Origin: Candidatus Mediterraneibacter pullistercoris
GTDB lineage: Bacteria; Bacillota; Clostridia; Lachnospirales; Lachnospiraceae
DNA length: 64,000 bases
Direction of reading: 5' to 3'
Assembly (NCBI GenBank): GCA_019116885.1
Contig: DXAU01000017.1
Location: 109,572-173,571 of the forward strand
The first letter of the stretch is position 1. Each line of letters begins with the position of its first letter. The notes under the pieces were generated by a model that was not told the origin of the DNA, did not search any database, and worked only from the letters and a program-made list of their open reading frames with translations. Shown here in pieces: positions 48,226 through 58,431 of this stretch. The translations under genes and the position numbers were made by a program.

Positions 48226-48459
48226 ATGAAAACCGTACAGATTTCATTAAACTCGATCGACAAAGTAAAATCTTTTGTAAACGAGATCACAAAGTATGAC
48301 AATGACTTCGATTTAGTATCCGGAAGATATGTTATAGATGCCAAATCAATCATGGGAATCTTCAGTCTGGATCTTTCCAAACCGATTGACCTCAACATCC
48401 ACGCTGACGGCAATGTAGACGATATCCTCGCAGCTCTGGATTCTTACATTATCAAATAA
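48226..48459 (+). CDS. HPr-family protein lacking the catalytic His
   Basis: MKTVQISLNSIDKVKSFVNEITKYDNDFDLVSGRYVIDAKSIMGIFSLDLSKPIDLNIHADG; RBS ggaggg. Confidence 0.88.
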   Translation: MKTVQISLNSIDKVKSFVNEITKYDNDFDLVSGRYVIDAKSIMGIFSLDLSKPIDLNIHADGNVDDILAALDSYIIK

Positions 48460-48473
48460 CAGCACGGTACATA

Positions 48474-48503
48474 AAAAGCTGTCTCGGCTTCGAGGCAGCT
48501 TTT
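48474..48503. terminator. Bidirectional terminator
   Basis: aaaagctgtctcg...cgaggcagctttt. Confidence 0.85.
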
Positions 48504-48521
48504 CTTTGCCCCTTTATCCGT

Positions 48522-49712
48522 TTATTTTCCGTATGATACCGTAAGCACTTCCGCCGTATGAATCGCAGCCTGCATCAGCTCATCGATCTTCTCTTCAAGA
48601 TTCATTTCCGACTTTGCGATCCGCTCAACATTCGGCTTTGTCACCGGATGTTTCGCCACAAATATCGTGCAGCAGTCCTCATAAGGCAGAATAGAAGTCT
48701 CATAGGTATCTATCTTTTCCGATATCTCTACAATCTCTTTCTTGTCAAATCCGATCAGAGGACGGTAGACCGGCATCGTGCACACAGCATTTGTGGCCGC
48801 CAGGCTCTGCATCGTCTGGCTCGCCACCTGGCCAATGCTCTCGCCTGTGACAAGTCCGAGACAGCCGTCTTTCTTTGCAAAATGTTCCGCAATCCGCATC
48901 ATATATCTGCGCATAATGATCGTCAGTTCATCGTGCGGGCATTTCTCATAGATATAGAGCTGGATGTCCGTAAAGTTCACGATATGGAGTTTTACAGGAC
49001 CTGCGTAAGCTGACACGAGCTTTGCCAGATCTATGACTTTTTCTTTCGCTCTCTCGCTCGTATATGGCGGAGCATGGAAATACACTGCCTCGATCTCGAC
49101 TCCCCGCTTTGCTATCATATATCCGGCTACCGGACTGTCAATGCCGCCGGACAGAAGCAGCATCGCGCTGCCGTTTGTCCCAACCGGCATGCCGCCCGGT
49201 CCGGGGATGATCTCTGAGTAGATATAGACTTCCTCACGGATCTCCACATTCAGCCTGACATCCGGGTGATGGACGTCTACTTTCATCTCCGGATATGCAT
49301 CAAGAACTGCCTCGCCCAGCTCACAGTTTATCTCCATGGAATTCATCGGATAGCGTTTGTTGGCGCGCCTCGCCGCTACTTTAAATGTCCGGTCTCCCTC
49401 AGGATACATCTGCCCCACATAAGCGACTACGTCCTTTTTCAGCTCTTCGATCTCCCCGACCGGTCTTCTCACGACGGGACAGATGCCGACGATGCCGAAT
49501 ACTTTCTGGAGACTCTCCACCGCTTCCTCATAATCGTATCCGTCTTCACAGTCCACATAGACCCTGCCGTGGCATTTATGAACGAGGAACTCACCGTCCG
49601 CATCTTTCAGAGCAAATCTGATCTGACGCACAAGAGCGTCTTCAAACATGTAACGGTTTTTTCCTTTTATCCCGATCTCGCCGTACTTGATCAAAAATGA
49701 ATGGAATTTCAT
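48522..49712 (-). CDS. thiI: tRNA 4-thiouridine synthase
   Basis: LIKYGEIGIKGKNRYMFE; LLSGGIDSPVAGYMIAKRGVEIEAVYFHAPPYTSERA. Confidence 0.97.
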   Translation of the reverse strand: MKFHSFLIKYGEIGIKGKNRYMFEDALVRQIRFALKDADGEFLVHKCHGRVYVDCEDGYDYEEAVESLQKVFGIVGICPVVRRPVGEIEELKKDVVAYVGQMYPEGDRTFKVAARRANKRYPMNSMEINCELGEAVLDAYPEMKVDVHHPDVRLNVEIREEVYIYSEIIPGPGGMPVGTNGSAMLLLSGGIDSPVAGYMIAKRGVEIEAVYFHAPPYTSERAKEKVIDLAKLVSAYAGPVKLHIVNFTDIQLYIYEKCPHDELTIIMRRYMMRIAEHFAKKDGCLGLVTGESIGQVASQTMQSLAATNAVCTMPVYRPLIGFDKKEIVEISEKIDTYETSILPYEDCCTIFVAKHPVTKPNVERIAKSEMNLEEKIDELMQAAIHTAEVLTVSYGK

Positions 49713-49754
49713 ATTTCTCTCCTTTGTTTTCCTTATGCCGCATGGCATCGCACA

Positions 49755-50912
49755 TCAGTGCCGTGTGTATCTTCTAAGCATCGGTATACAATTATATAGT
49801 GTTTCCAGCGTGTAGTCAATTTCTTCTTTTGTCGTAAATTCGGACATGCTGAACCTAAGCGTTGCATCCAGGTATTCCCTCGCAGCCCCAATTCCCTTGA
49901 GCACACCGCTCACCGCCGGATGATTCGAGGAGCAGGCTGAACCTGACGACACATAGATGCCTTTGTCCTCGAGCGCATGGAGGAGTACTTCGCTGCGTAT
50001 GCCTGCCACGCCAACGCTGATAATGTGAGGCGCACTCCCCTCATCTGTAAACCCGTGAACTGTCGTGTCTTCGATCTTTGACACACCTTCGATAAAACGG
50101 CTTTTCAGCTCCCGCATGAGCGCGCTCTTCATCTCCATATCCCGGTAGATCATCTCAGAAGCCAGCCCCAGCCCTGCGATCCCCGGCACATTCTCCGTAC
50201 CGGACCGGATATTCTTCTGCTGTTCACCGCCAAAGACGATGGGTCTGATCTTCACCTGGCTGCCGATATAGAGAAATCCAATCCCCTTTGGGCCATGGAT
50301 CTTGTGTCCGCTCGCTGTGAGCAGATCGATATCTGCTCTTTTGGGATAAATTCGGTATTTTCCAAATCCCTGAACTGCGTCTGTGTGAAACAGTATGGAT
50401 GGCTTATACTGCTTGACGATGCTCGCCGCTTCCTGCACCGGCTGCACTGTGCCCACTTCATTATTCACATACATGATGGACACAAGGATTGTCTCCGGGC
50501 AGAGGGCATCTTTTAAGGCTTCCAGCTTTACCTTTCCTTTCGCGTCTACCGGAAGATAAGTCACCCTGAATCCTTCTTCCTCTTCAAGATAGCGCATCGT
50601 ATTTAAGATCGCCGGATGCTCTATGGAGGACGTAATGAGATGATTTCCGTTCCTCTTATTGGCTCTGGCGCAGCCGATCAGAGCCAGATTATCACTCTCT
50701 GTCCCGCCGGATGTGAAAAATATTTCTTTTGGACTGACTTTAAGCAGCTTTGCGATCTTCTCTTTCGACTCCCGGATATAGTGCTCCGCCTGCACGCCTT
50801 TTCTGTGCATGGAAGACGGATTGCCGTAATCCTGGCACATCACTTTATATACAACCTCCCCTACTTCGGGATAACACATGGTCGTAGCGGAATTGTCCAG
50901 ATATACTTCCAT
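49755..50912 (-). CDS. Cysteine desulfurase
   Basis: VYLDNSATTMCYPEV; TASGHKIHGPKGIGFLYI; SSGSACSSNHPAVSGVL. Confidence 0.96.
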   Translation of the reverse strand: MEVYLDNSATTMCYPEVGEVVYKVMCQDYGNPSSMHRKGVQAEHYIRESKEKIAKLLKVSPKEIFFTSGGTESDNLALIGCARANKRNGNHLITSSIEHPAILNTMRYLEEEEGFRVTYLPVDAKGKVKLEALKDALCPETILVSIMYVNNEVGTVQPVQEAASIVKQYKPSILFHTDAVQGFGKYRIYPKRADIDLLTASGHKIHGPKGIGFLYIGSQVKIRPIVFGGEQQKNIRSGTENVPGIAGLGLASEMIYRDMEMKSALMRELKSRFIEGVSKIEDTTVHGFTDEGSAPHIISVGVAGIRSEVLLHALEDKGIYVSSGSACSSNHPAVSGVLKGIGAAREYLDATLRFSMSEFTTKEEIDYTLETLYNCIPMLRRYTRH

Positions 50913-50939
50913 CGCTTTCTTTCCTTTACTCTTTCTTAC

Positions 50940-51692
50940 TTATAAATTATGAATACTGCTCTCCAGATGATACATGAGGATTGAAAGTGTTGTCAATCCC
51001 GCCGTCTCTGTACGGAGGATGCGCTTTCCAAGCGTGACAGGAACTGCGCCCGCTGTCTTTGCCTGTTCCACTTCCTCTTCTTCAAATCCTCCCTCGGGAC
51101 CGATAAAGACTCCGATGGACTGCCCGGCTCTGATATTACCGATGATCTGTGCAGTCCGCTCCATCCCTTCCTCTAATTCGTAAGGAATCAGAACCACATC
51201 CAGCTCTCCTGCTGCCCGTACCGCTTCGGAATAACTCACCGGCCGTTCTACTTCCGGTATCCTGCTGCGCCCGGACTGCTCGGCAGCTCCTTTTGCAATC
51301 ATCTGCCAGCGCTCCTGCCTCTTTCCGGCTTTCCTTTCATCCAGCTTTACGATCGAGCGCTTCGCGGCGAACGGTATCACTTTGTATACCCCAAGTTCAA
51401 CTGCTTTCTGTACAATCAGATCCATCTTGTCCCCTTTCGGGAGTCCCTGAAAGAGCCAGATCTTTGATGGAAGTTCTGTATCTGCATCCAGTTCCCTGAG
51501 AATATCGAGGGCAGCGGCGCCCTCTTCATATGCATGGATACAGCACAGATATGTCCTGCCGCCCCCGTCACTGACCCGGACATCCTCTCCAGGCTTCATG
51601 CGCAGGACATTCCTGATATGATTGACGTCCGGGCCTTTCAGATAGATCCGGCCCTCACTGATCTGCGAAGGATCTGCAAAAAACTGCTGCAT
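50940..51692 (-). CDS. rsmE: 16S rRNA (uracil1498-N3)-methyltransferase
   Basis: GVFIGPEGGFEEEEVEQA; LGKRILRTETAGLTTLSILMY. Confidence 0.95.
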   Translation of the reverse strand: MQQFFADPSQISEGRIYLKGPDVNHIRNVLRMKPGEDVRVSDGGGRTYLCCIHAYEEGAAALDILRELDADTELPSKIWLFQGLPKGDKMDLIVQKAVELGVYKVIPFAAKRSIVKLDERKAGKRQERWQMIAKGAAEQSGRSRIPEVERPVSYSEAVRAAGELDVVLIPYELEEGMERTAQIIGNIRAGQSIGVFIGPEGGFEEEEVEQAKTAGAVPVTLGKRILRTETAGLTTLSILMYHLESSIHNL

Positions 51693-51737
51693 CTTTTTCT
51701 CTCCTGTCTGGTCTTTATGATCTGTTCCCGGCCTGTC

Positions 51738-52688
51738 TTACTTTCTTGCTGTGACGCACACCCATTCTCCCTGGTATGTCACATCAAGTATCGTCATCCC
51801 TGCCGCCTTCACCGCATCCACTACGGTCTGTTCTTTGTCATCAATAATGCCGCTCGTGATATAGATGCCGCCCTCTTTCAACTGGTCTTTGATGACCGGG
51901 GTAAGTTCGACAAGGACATCCGCGAGGATGTTTGCCACAACAATATCATAACAGCCATATCCTGCCCGATCCTGTACCGTTTTGTCGTCAATGATATTTC
52001 CTGTCATCACTTCATACCGGTCTTTCGGTATGCCGTTTACTTCCATATTCTCATGCGTGGCTTCAATGGCGCAGGGGTCGAGATCTGTCCCCACGGAAAA
52101 TGCAGCTCCGAATTTCAGCGCAATCATGCCAAGGATTCCGCTGCCGCATCCCACGTCCAGAATCCTTGTCTTCTCTGTCACATATTTTCTTATCTGCCGG
52201 ATACACAGCTGCGTTGTCTCATGCATCCCTGTACCGAAAGCGGTTCCCGGATCAATGTGGATCACCATCTTGTCCATATCTTCCGGCTTTACCTCTTCCC
52301 AGGACGGGATGATGAGGATATCATCCACACAGAACTGATGGAAGTACTGCTTCCAGTTGTTCACCCAGTCCACATCCTCTGTCTCCGACTCTTCAATGAG
52401 ACATTCTCCCACATCCACAAAGGCAGACGTCTCCTTTAACTCCCGGCGGATATCTTCAAGGATCTTTTCCTTGTCGTCCTCCGGCTCCAGGTAGAAACTC
52501 AGGTACGCCACTCCGTCATCCGTCCCGGTCTCAGGCAGAATATCCACGAACATCTGCTCCTTGTCGCTCTGTGTAAGCGGAACTTTATCCTCCACCTCCA
52601 CCCCCTGTATACCGAGGTCCATCAGCATACTGATAATGATATCCTCGGCCTCTGTGGTTGTTTTTAACCGGAATTTATTCCATTTCAT
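51738..52688 (-). CDS. prmA: Ribosomal protein L11 methyltransferase
   Basis: IDPGTAFGTGMHETTQLC; ILDVGCGSGILGMIALKFGA; DIVVANILADVLVEL. Confidence 0.96.
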   Translation of the reverse strand: MKWNKFRLKTTTEAEDIIISMLMDLGIQGVEVEDKVPLTQSDKEQMFVDILPETGTDDGVAYLSFYLEPEDDKEKILEDIRRELKETSAFVDVGECLIEESETEDVDWVNNWKQYFHQFCVDDILIIPSWEEVKPEDMDKMVIHIDPGTAFGTGMHETTQLCIRQIRKYVTEKTRILDVGCGSGILGMIALKFGAAFSVGTDLDPCAIEATHENMEVNGIPKDRYEVMTGNIIDDKTVQDRAGYGCYDIVVANILADVLVELTPVIKDQLKEGGIYITSGIIDDKEQTVVDAVKAAGMTILDVTYQGEWVCVTARK

Positions 52689-52712
52689 CGTCGGTTCTCC
52701 TTTGCTCTGTTT

Positions 52713-53609
52713 TTAGTCCTGTTTCTCTTCTTTCTGGAACCAGAGGTTCAGATCTACATTTGCATTGATGCCGGGTACTGTGCCGGACTCACTGTACTGC
52801 CAGATCTCATAGTCATAAGGACACTGGGGTATGTCGTAATAGTCCGCGTACCAGAAGTCGTACTCTTTGAGCTGTTCCCGGTCAAGAGTAAACGCCATCC
52901 ATTTCATATTAGAGTATATCATAGAATCATATCCGGCATGTTCTACAGTATCGCAGAATACCTTGCAGAAATTCGTAAATTCCTGCTTCGTATTGACTTC
53001 TGTGCGTGCTGTATCCCATTTGATCTCCTCAGTATCATAGACCACAGGACCGGTGATATCATAAGGCTCCAGATTCTCCAGGACAAATTCGGCCTCTTCG
53101 ACAGCTTCTGCCGCACTGATGGCCTGCGAGAAAAAATACACTCCCACATCAAGCCCCTCCTTGAGAGCTCCTTTGATGTTCTTCTCATACATCGCATCCA
53201 GGACCAGCGCTCCGCTCTCGCCATAGGCACGGTATCCAAGCCGGATGATGACAAACTCAACACCGCTGTCTTTCACCTGTTTCCAGTCGATATCCTCGCC
53301 CTGGAACTCTGAGACATCGATTCCGAAACGAGCGGTCACGCCGTTCTCTTCATCTGCGAAACTCTTATATCCTGTCGTCTCATCCGTCTGAAGACAGGTA
53401 AAATCATATGTACACTCCGGCACATCTGTCAGAAGCGGGGCCTCGTAGCTGTTGCCTTCCACATCTTTAAATGTAAAGTATTCCCCATCCTCCGTCATAT
53501 GGATGTCTTCTCCTCCGTCAGCCGAAGTCTCCTCAGTCTGACCGGCACACCCGGAAAGCAGAAGTAAAAGTATCATAAATAATATCGAAATCAGTTTTTT
53601 TCTATTCAT
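52713..53609 (-). CDS. GH25 lysozyme lipoprotein
   Basis: RFGIDVSEFQGEDIDWKQVKDSGVEFVIIRLGYRAYG; lipobox LLLSGC. Confidence 0.92.
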   Translation of the reverse strand: MNRKKLISILFMILLLLLSGCAGQTEETSADGGEDIHMTEDGEYFTFKDVEGNSYEAPLLTDVPECTYDFTCLQTDETTGYKSFADEENGVTARFGIDVSEFQGEDIDWKQVKDSGVEFVIIRLGYRAYGESGALVLDAMYEKNIKGALKEGLDVGVYFFSQAISAAEAVEEAEFVLENLEPYDITGPVVYDTEEIKWDTARTEVNTKQEFTNFCKVFCDTVEHAGYDSMIYSNMKWMAFTLDREQLKEYDFWYADYYDIPQCPYDYEIWQYSESGTVPGINANVDLNLWFQKEEKQD

Positions 53610-54039
53610 GGCCTGTCACCTGCATCTCATCTCCGACACGTATTTTCCCGCCCCGGATCACTCTCGCAAATACGCCCTCCCGGGGCATGATGCACTCTCC
53701 CATCTTCTGAAATATCTGGCAGCCGTGATGGCATTCCTTGCCGATCTGCGTCATCTCAAGCACTACGCCGCCGCATCTGAGTCTTGTGCCTACAGGCAGT
53801 GATCTGAAGTCGATCCCGCTGACCACAAGATTTTCTCCGAAAGCACCGTCTTCAACCTCTGCGCCCCTTGCACGGAACTCTTCGATCCTGTCATAGGACA
53901 AAAGGCTCACCTGGCGGTGCCATTTTCCCGCATGTGCATCTCCCTGGATGCCGAAATCCTCTATGAACAGTGCTTCTTTCACATTCGTTTTCTGCGTCCC
54001 TTTCTCAGGGCTGGTGCAGACTGCGATCACGATTCCCAT
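53602..54039 (-). CDS. MOSC domain protein
   Basis: GDAHAGKWHRQVSLLSYDRI; GAFGENLVVSGID; GKECHHGCQIF. Confidence 0.92.
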   Translation of the reverse strand: MGIVIAVCTSPEKGTQKTNVKEALFIEDFGIQGDAHAGKWHRQVSLLSYDRIEEFRARGAEVEDGAFGENLVVSGIDFRSLPVGTRLRCGGVVLEMTQIGKECHHGCQIFQKMGECIMPREGVFARVIRGGKIRVGDEMQVTGHE

Positions 54040-54047
54040 GATTCCGC

Positions 54048-55082
54048 TTATCCTCCGATCTGGGACATATCCCTTGTCTCCAACATCTCTTCGCCGTCTT
54101 TGTCCCGTGTATCATCTTCTTCCCTGCCACTCTTTCTTTCATTATCATAAATGCCGTCAGTAAAATGATGGCATGCCGGTTTCCTGTAGATCACTCTCTG
54201 CATCTCACTTCTGACCGTTTCATCCGGCGCACCGGATCTTACAAGTCTCTTAAGATCCGTTCCTTCGCCATACTGAAGGCATGGTTTTAAAAATCCTTCC
54301 GATGTCAGCCGCACTCTGTTGCACGTACCGCAGAACTGATGGGAAATGGCGTCAATAAAACCAATCCGCCCCTTAAAGCCTGGAAAGCGTACATAGACTG
54401 CCGGGCCGTTTCCGGTTCTTCCCGTACATTCAGACACCTCTCCAAACTCCTGCCTTAACATGTCAGTTATCTCCCCACCGCTCACTGCGGCGAACGCCTT
54501 TCCATGGCCGACAGGCATCATCTCTATAAAACGTACGTCGATGTTTCGATCCTCTGCAAGACGGGCGATTCTTATGTAATCGGATGCCGGAATCTCCCGC
54601 ATCGGCACACAATTCACCCTGACCTGAACAGAAGGACAGGACAGGGCTGCTTCCATGCCTGCCAGAGCCTCTCTAAGCCTGCCGCCTCTGGTGATCTTTT
54701 CATAGCGCCCTTCATCTAAAGTGTCGATGCTGATGTTCACTGACGCCAGACCGTTAGCGGCTAATTCGCTCATTTTTTCTTTTAAGAGTATTCCATTCGT
54801 TGTCAGTGTGACCTGTTCTATGCCCTTGATCCCGTTTATCATTCCAAGGAGTTCCGGCAGGCCGCGGCGCACAAGCGGCTCTCCGCCGGTCAATTTGATC
54901 CGGCTGATCCCCAGATCCGCCCCGATCCGGCATATCTTGGTGATCTCATCATAGGAAAGAATTTCCTCGTGGCTGACGCAGGGCACTCCTTCTGCAGGCA
55001 TGCAGTAAACGCATCGAAGATTGCATCTGTCCGTTACTGAGACGCGCATATATTCGATCGTTCTGCCAAACTGATCTCTCAT
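54048..55082 (-). CDS. moaA: GTP 3',8-cyclase
   Basis: RVSVTDRCNLRCVYCMP; CGTCNRVRLTSEGFLKPCLQYGEGTDL. Confidence 0.96.
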   Translation of the reverse strand: MRDQFGRTIEYMRVSVTDRCNLRCVYCMPAEGVPCVSHEEILSYDEITKICRIGADLGISRIKLTGGEPLVRRGLPELLGMINGIKGIEQVTLTTNGILLKEKMSELAANGLASVNISIDTLDEGRYEKITRGGRLREALAGMEAALSCPSVQVRVNCVPMREIPASDYIRIARLAEDRNIDVRFIEMMPVGHGKAFAAVSGGEITDMLRQEFGEVSECTGRTGNGPAVYVRFPGFKGRIGFIDAISHQFCGTCNRVRLTSEGFLKPCLQYGEGTDLKRLVRSGAPDETVRSEMQRVIYRKPACHHFTDGIYDNERKSGREEDDTRDKDGEEMLETRDMSQIGG

Positions 55083-55581
55083 CTTGCACACTCCCCGTCA
55101 CGTCCGGTCAGAATCGCCAGCCCATGATCCAGAGAGGGGAGCACTGCCTCCAGGTTCTCTCTTGCCGCTTTCGGACTGCCTGGAAGATTGACAATCAGAG
55201 TCTGCCCCCTGATGACTGAGACACCGCGGCTGAGCATTGCGCGCGGCGTTATCTTAAGCGACGCAAGCCTCATGGCCTCTGCAATGCCCGGAGCATTTCT
55301 CTCTGCAACAGACATCGCCGCCTCCGGAGCGCAGTCTCTCGGCGCGAAACCCGTCCCGCCGGTCGTAAAAATAATGTCCACTCTGTCTATATCACATAGC
55401 CTGCGCAGAGATTTTTCTATTTCTTCTCTTTCATCCGGCAGCAGTACTGTCTCGTGTATGTCATATCCTGCCTCAGTGAGCATCTCACAGATCAGAGGGC
55501 CGCTCCTGTCCTCTCGCTCCCCTTTATAACCTTTGTCGCTCAGTGTCACGACAGCGGCTTTCCATCTGTACCCTTCCATGT
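55079..55581 (-). CDS. Molybdopterin adenylyltransferase / MoaB-Mog family
   Basis: VVTLSDKGYKGEREDRSGPLI; FTTGGTGFAPRDCAPEA; NLPGSPKAARENLEAVLPSLDHGL. Confidence 0.94.
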
Positions 55582-55647
55582 TCTCCTCTCCGTTTCTCCC
55601 ACGTTTCCATATCACCAGAAAACGGACCCGCCACCAGTCCGCTTTCC

Positions 55648-56190
55648 CTAAAGTATATTCAGTTCTTTCTTTGTGCTGTCCTGAGTCTCCCGGGCAGGCT
55701 CTGCTCTGCGGGTATGCCGGTCATTGCAGACATTTCCGCTCTTCCCGCCTGTCTTCTTCACAAGGTATATCTCCCCGATCTCCATCGTCTTATCTATGGA
55801 CTTGCACATATCATAGATCGTAAGGAGCGCCACGCTTACACCGGTCAGAGCCTCCATCTCCACCCCGGTCTTCCCGGTCACTTTTACCGTACAGGTACAG
55901 TAGATGGCACATTCATCAACGTCCATATCAAAATTGATCTTGCAGTTCGTGATCGGAAGGATGTGGCACATGGGAATCAGGTCTGACGTCCGTTTCGCTC
56001 CCATGATCCCGGCTGTGGCAGCCACGCCGAGCACATCTCCTTTCCCGACGGTTCCCGCCTTGATTGCCTGAAACGCTTCACGGTTTACGACGATCTTCCC
56101 GGTTGCGGCAGCTTCTCTCACTGTCTCGGGTTTTGCTGTCACATCGACCATGACTGCTTTGCCGTTTTCATCAAAATGCGTAAATCCCAT
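55648..56190 (-). CDS. moaC: Cyclic pyranopterin monophosphate synthase
   Basis: [63 protein letters not shown]. Confidence 0.96.
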   Translation of the reverse strand: MGFTHFDENGKAVMVDVTAKPETVREAAATGKIVVNREAFQAIKAGTVGKGDVLGVAATAGIMGAKRTSDLIPMCHILPITNCKINFDMDVDECAIYCTCTVKVTGKTGVEMEALTGVSVALLTIYDMCKSIDKTMEIGEIYLVKKTGGKSGNVCNDRHTRRAEPARETQDSTKKELNIL

Positions 56191-56523
56191 GGCGGCTGTC
56201 CTTTCTGTTTCATACAATGCGTCATATGAAACCTCTCTAAAATGTATGCAGGAGATTCCATGACTATCTCTGTGTCTTTCAAATCTCTCAGCTGTCTGAA
56301 TGGGAATAAAAGCATTGAGATTTCTTTTCACCGCGCCGCCTTGGGCGGCAGTTCCGGTTCCACAATGACCTTTTCAGAAATGACCCAGATCCAGAATCTC
56401 AGATGTCTGATATAATGCTTTGCATGTATTCTAACATACTTTTGGGGGAGATGCCATCCTCAATTTCTTAACTTCCCGTGCCGCCATACAAGATGCAATG
56501 AAGCACCGGAAGTGCAAAAAGGA

Positions 56524-56555
56524 GAAACGGCATGGCACGCAGGCTACGCCGTTTC
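56524..56555 (-). terminator. Terminator of the ABC exporter operon
   Basis: RC GAAACGGC...GCCGTTTCTCCTTTTT. Confidence 0.75.
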
Positions 56556-56610
56556 CCGAAACATTTCTGATATTGTCTTATGAGCGGCGCCGCAGGACGG
56601 CGCTTTTATC

Positions 56611-58431
56611 TCAGGCACACGTCTGATCCGTCGATTCAAACTGTGAATTATATAGTTCGGCATAGAAGCCGTTTTGGGCGAGGAGTTCGGTGTGGGTTCC
56701 CTGTTCTACGATGTCGCCGTCTTTCATGACAAGGATCATATCCGCGTCCCGGATCGTAGACAGTCTGTGAGCAATGATAAAGCTGGTACGTCCTTTCATC
56801 AGGTTATCCATTGCTTTCTGAATGAGTACTTCTGTCCTTGTGTCCACAGAACTCGTCGCCTCATCAAGAATCAGGATCTTCGGGTCTGCCAGGATCGCAC
56901 GGGCGATTGTAAGGAGCTGTTTCTGTCCCTGGGAGACATTGCTCGCCTCTTCGTTGAGTTCCATACTATAGCCCCCCGGCAGTGTCTGTACAAATCGGTG
57001 TACATGGGCTGCCCTGGCCGCCTGTATCACTTCTTCGTCTGTGGCGTCCAGTCTTCCGTACCTGATGTTCTCCATGATGGAACCGTGGAAGAGCCACGTG
57101 TCCTGAAGCACCATACCGAACATCTCTCTGAGTTCATTTCGATTAAAGTCTCTGACGTCGTGTCCGTCAATCTTGATCGCTCCGCCGTTCACATCGTAAA
57201 AGCGCATGAGCAGCTTGATCATGGTCGTCTTTCCGGCTCCTGTCGGCCCGACAATGGCAATCTTCTGTCCCTCTTTTACCCTGGCAGAGAAATCGTTGAT
57301 GATAATCTTATCCGGACTGTAGCCAAAATGTACGTGGTCGAATTCTACATTTCCCTGTAATCCCTCCGTAGATACCGGTTCCGGAACCGTCTGGTCTTCC
57401 TCTTCTTCTTCGAGGAATTCAAAGACACGCTCGGAAGCTGCGGCAGTGAGCTGAAGCATATTTGTCACCTGAGCTACCTGCTGGATCGGCTGGGTAAAGT
57501 TTCTTACATACTGGATAAAAGACTGGATGTCTCCGACCTCGATCGCATTGCGGATCGCCAGGAAGCCGCCAAGGATAGCCACTCCTACATATCCTAGATT
57601 GCCGATAAACTGCATGACCGGCATCATCATCCCGGAGAAGAACTGTGATTTCCATGCGGAGTCATAGAGTTTTCCATTTGTATCATTAAATTCTCTGATA
57701 ACGTCTTCTTCTTTGTTAAATGCCTTGATGATATTATGTCCGCTGTAGATCTCTTCGACCTGGCCGTTGACATCTCCAAGGTATTTTTGCTGTCCGCGGA
57801 AATATCTCTGGGAATGTTTCATGACAAATGAGATCAGAAGGATTGATACAGGCAGGATCAGAATAGCCACAAGTGTCATGAGCGGGCTGATGGAGAGCAT
57901 CATGATGAGCACACCGATGATCGTTGTCACAGATGTGATCATCTGCGTTGCGCTCTGGTTCAGGCTCTGTCCAAGTGTATCCACATCATTCGTAACACGG
58001 GAGAGGACTTCTCCTACCGGTTTTGTATCAAAATAATTCATCGGCATACGGTTGATCTTCTCGGATATCTCTTTCCTCAGGCGGTACGTCGTCTTCTGTG
58101 AAACTCCTGTCATGATAATGCCCTGGATGAATGAACACAGAGCGCTTATCACATAAAGTCCCAGTGTCACCAGCAGGATCTGCCCGATCTTGCCGAAATC
58201 CATGCCGTTTCCCCCGGATACCTTGCTCACCAGACCATTGAATATCTCAGTCGTTGCTTTTCCGAGTATCTTCGGTCCTGCAATATTAAAAACAGTTCCG
58301 CAGATCGCAAAGACTGCAACAAATATCATATGCACTTTAAAAGCGCTCATATATTTGATCAGCTTTTTGATTGTGCCCTTAAAATCTTTTGCTTTCTCGC
58401 CGGCTGCATTGCCCCGCATCCCTCTATGCAT
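56611..58431 (-). CDS. ABC exporter ATPase/permease subunit
   Basis: KIAIVGPTGAGKTTMIKLLMRFYDV; NVSQGQKQLLTIARAILADPKILILDEATSSVDTRTE; start MHRGMRGN overlaps upstream gene. Confidence 0.95.
   Translation of the reverse strand: MHRGMRGNAAGEKAKDFKGTIKKLIKYMSAFKVHMIFVAVFAICGTVFNIAGPKILGKATTEIFNGLVSKVSGGNGMDFGKIGQILLVTLGLYVISALCSFIQGIIMTGVSQKTTYRLRKEISEKINRMPMNYFDTKPVGEVLSRVTNDVDTLGQSLNQSATQMITSVTTIIGVLIMMLSISPLMTLVAILILPVSILLISFVMKHSQRYFRGQQKYLGDVNGQVEEIYSGHNIIKAFNKEEDVIREFNDTNGKLYDSAWKSQFFSGMMMPVMQFIGNLGYVGVAILGGFLAIRNAIEVGDIQSFIQYVRNFTQPIQQVAQVTNMLQLTAAASERVFEFLEEEEEDQTVPEPVSTEGLQGNVEFDHVHFGYSPDKIIINDFSARVKEGQKIAIVGPTGAGKTTMIKLLMRFYDVNGGAIKIDGHDVRDFNRNELREMFGMVLQDTWLFHGSIMENIRYGRLDATDEEVIQAARAAHVHRFVQTLPGGYSMELNEEASNVSQGQKQLLTIARAILADPKILILDEATSSVDTRTEVLIQKAMDNLMKGRTSFIIAHRLSTIRDADMILVMKDGDIVEQGTHTELLAQNGFYAELYNSQFESTDQTCA

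Noticed and set aside
30820-56530. Shared string CCTTTTTGCACTTCyGGTG after two terminators (30826-30845 and 56507-56522 regions, - strand)
   Set aside because: 18 of 19 nt identity is about what chance gives once in a 64-kb self-comparison; no wider similarity around it.
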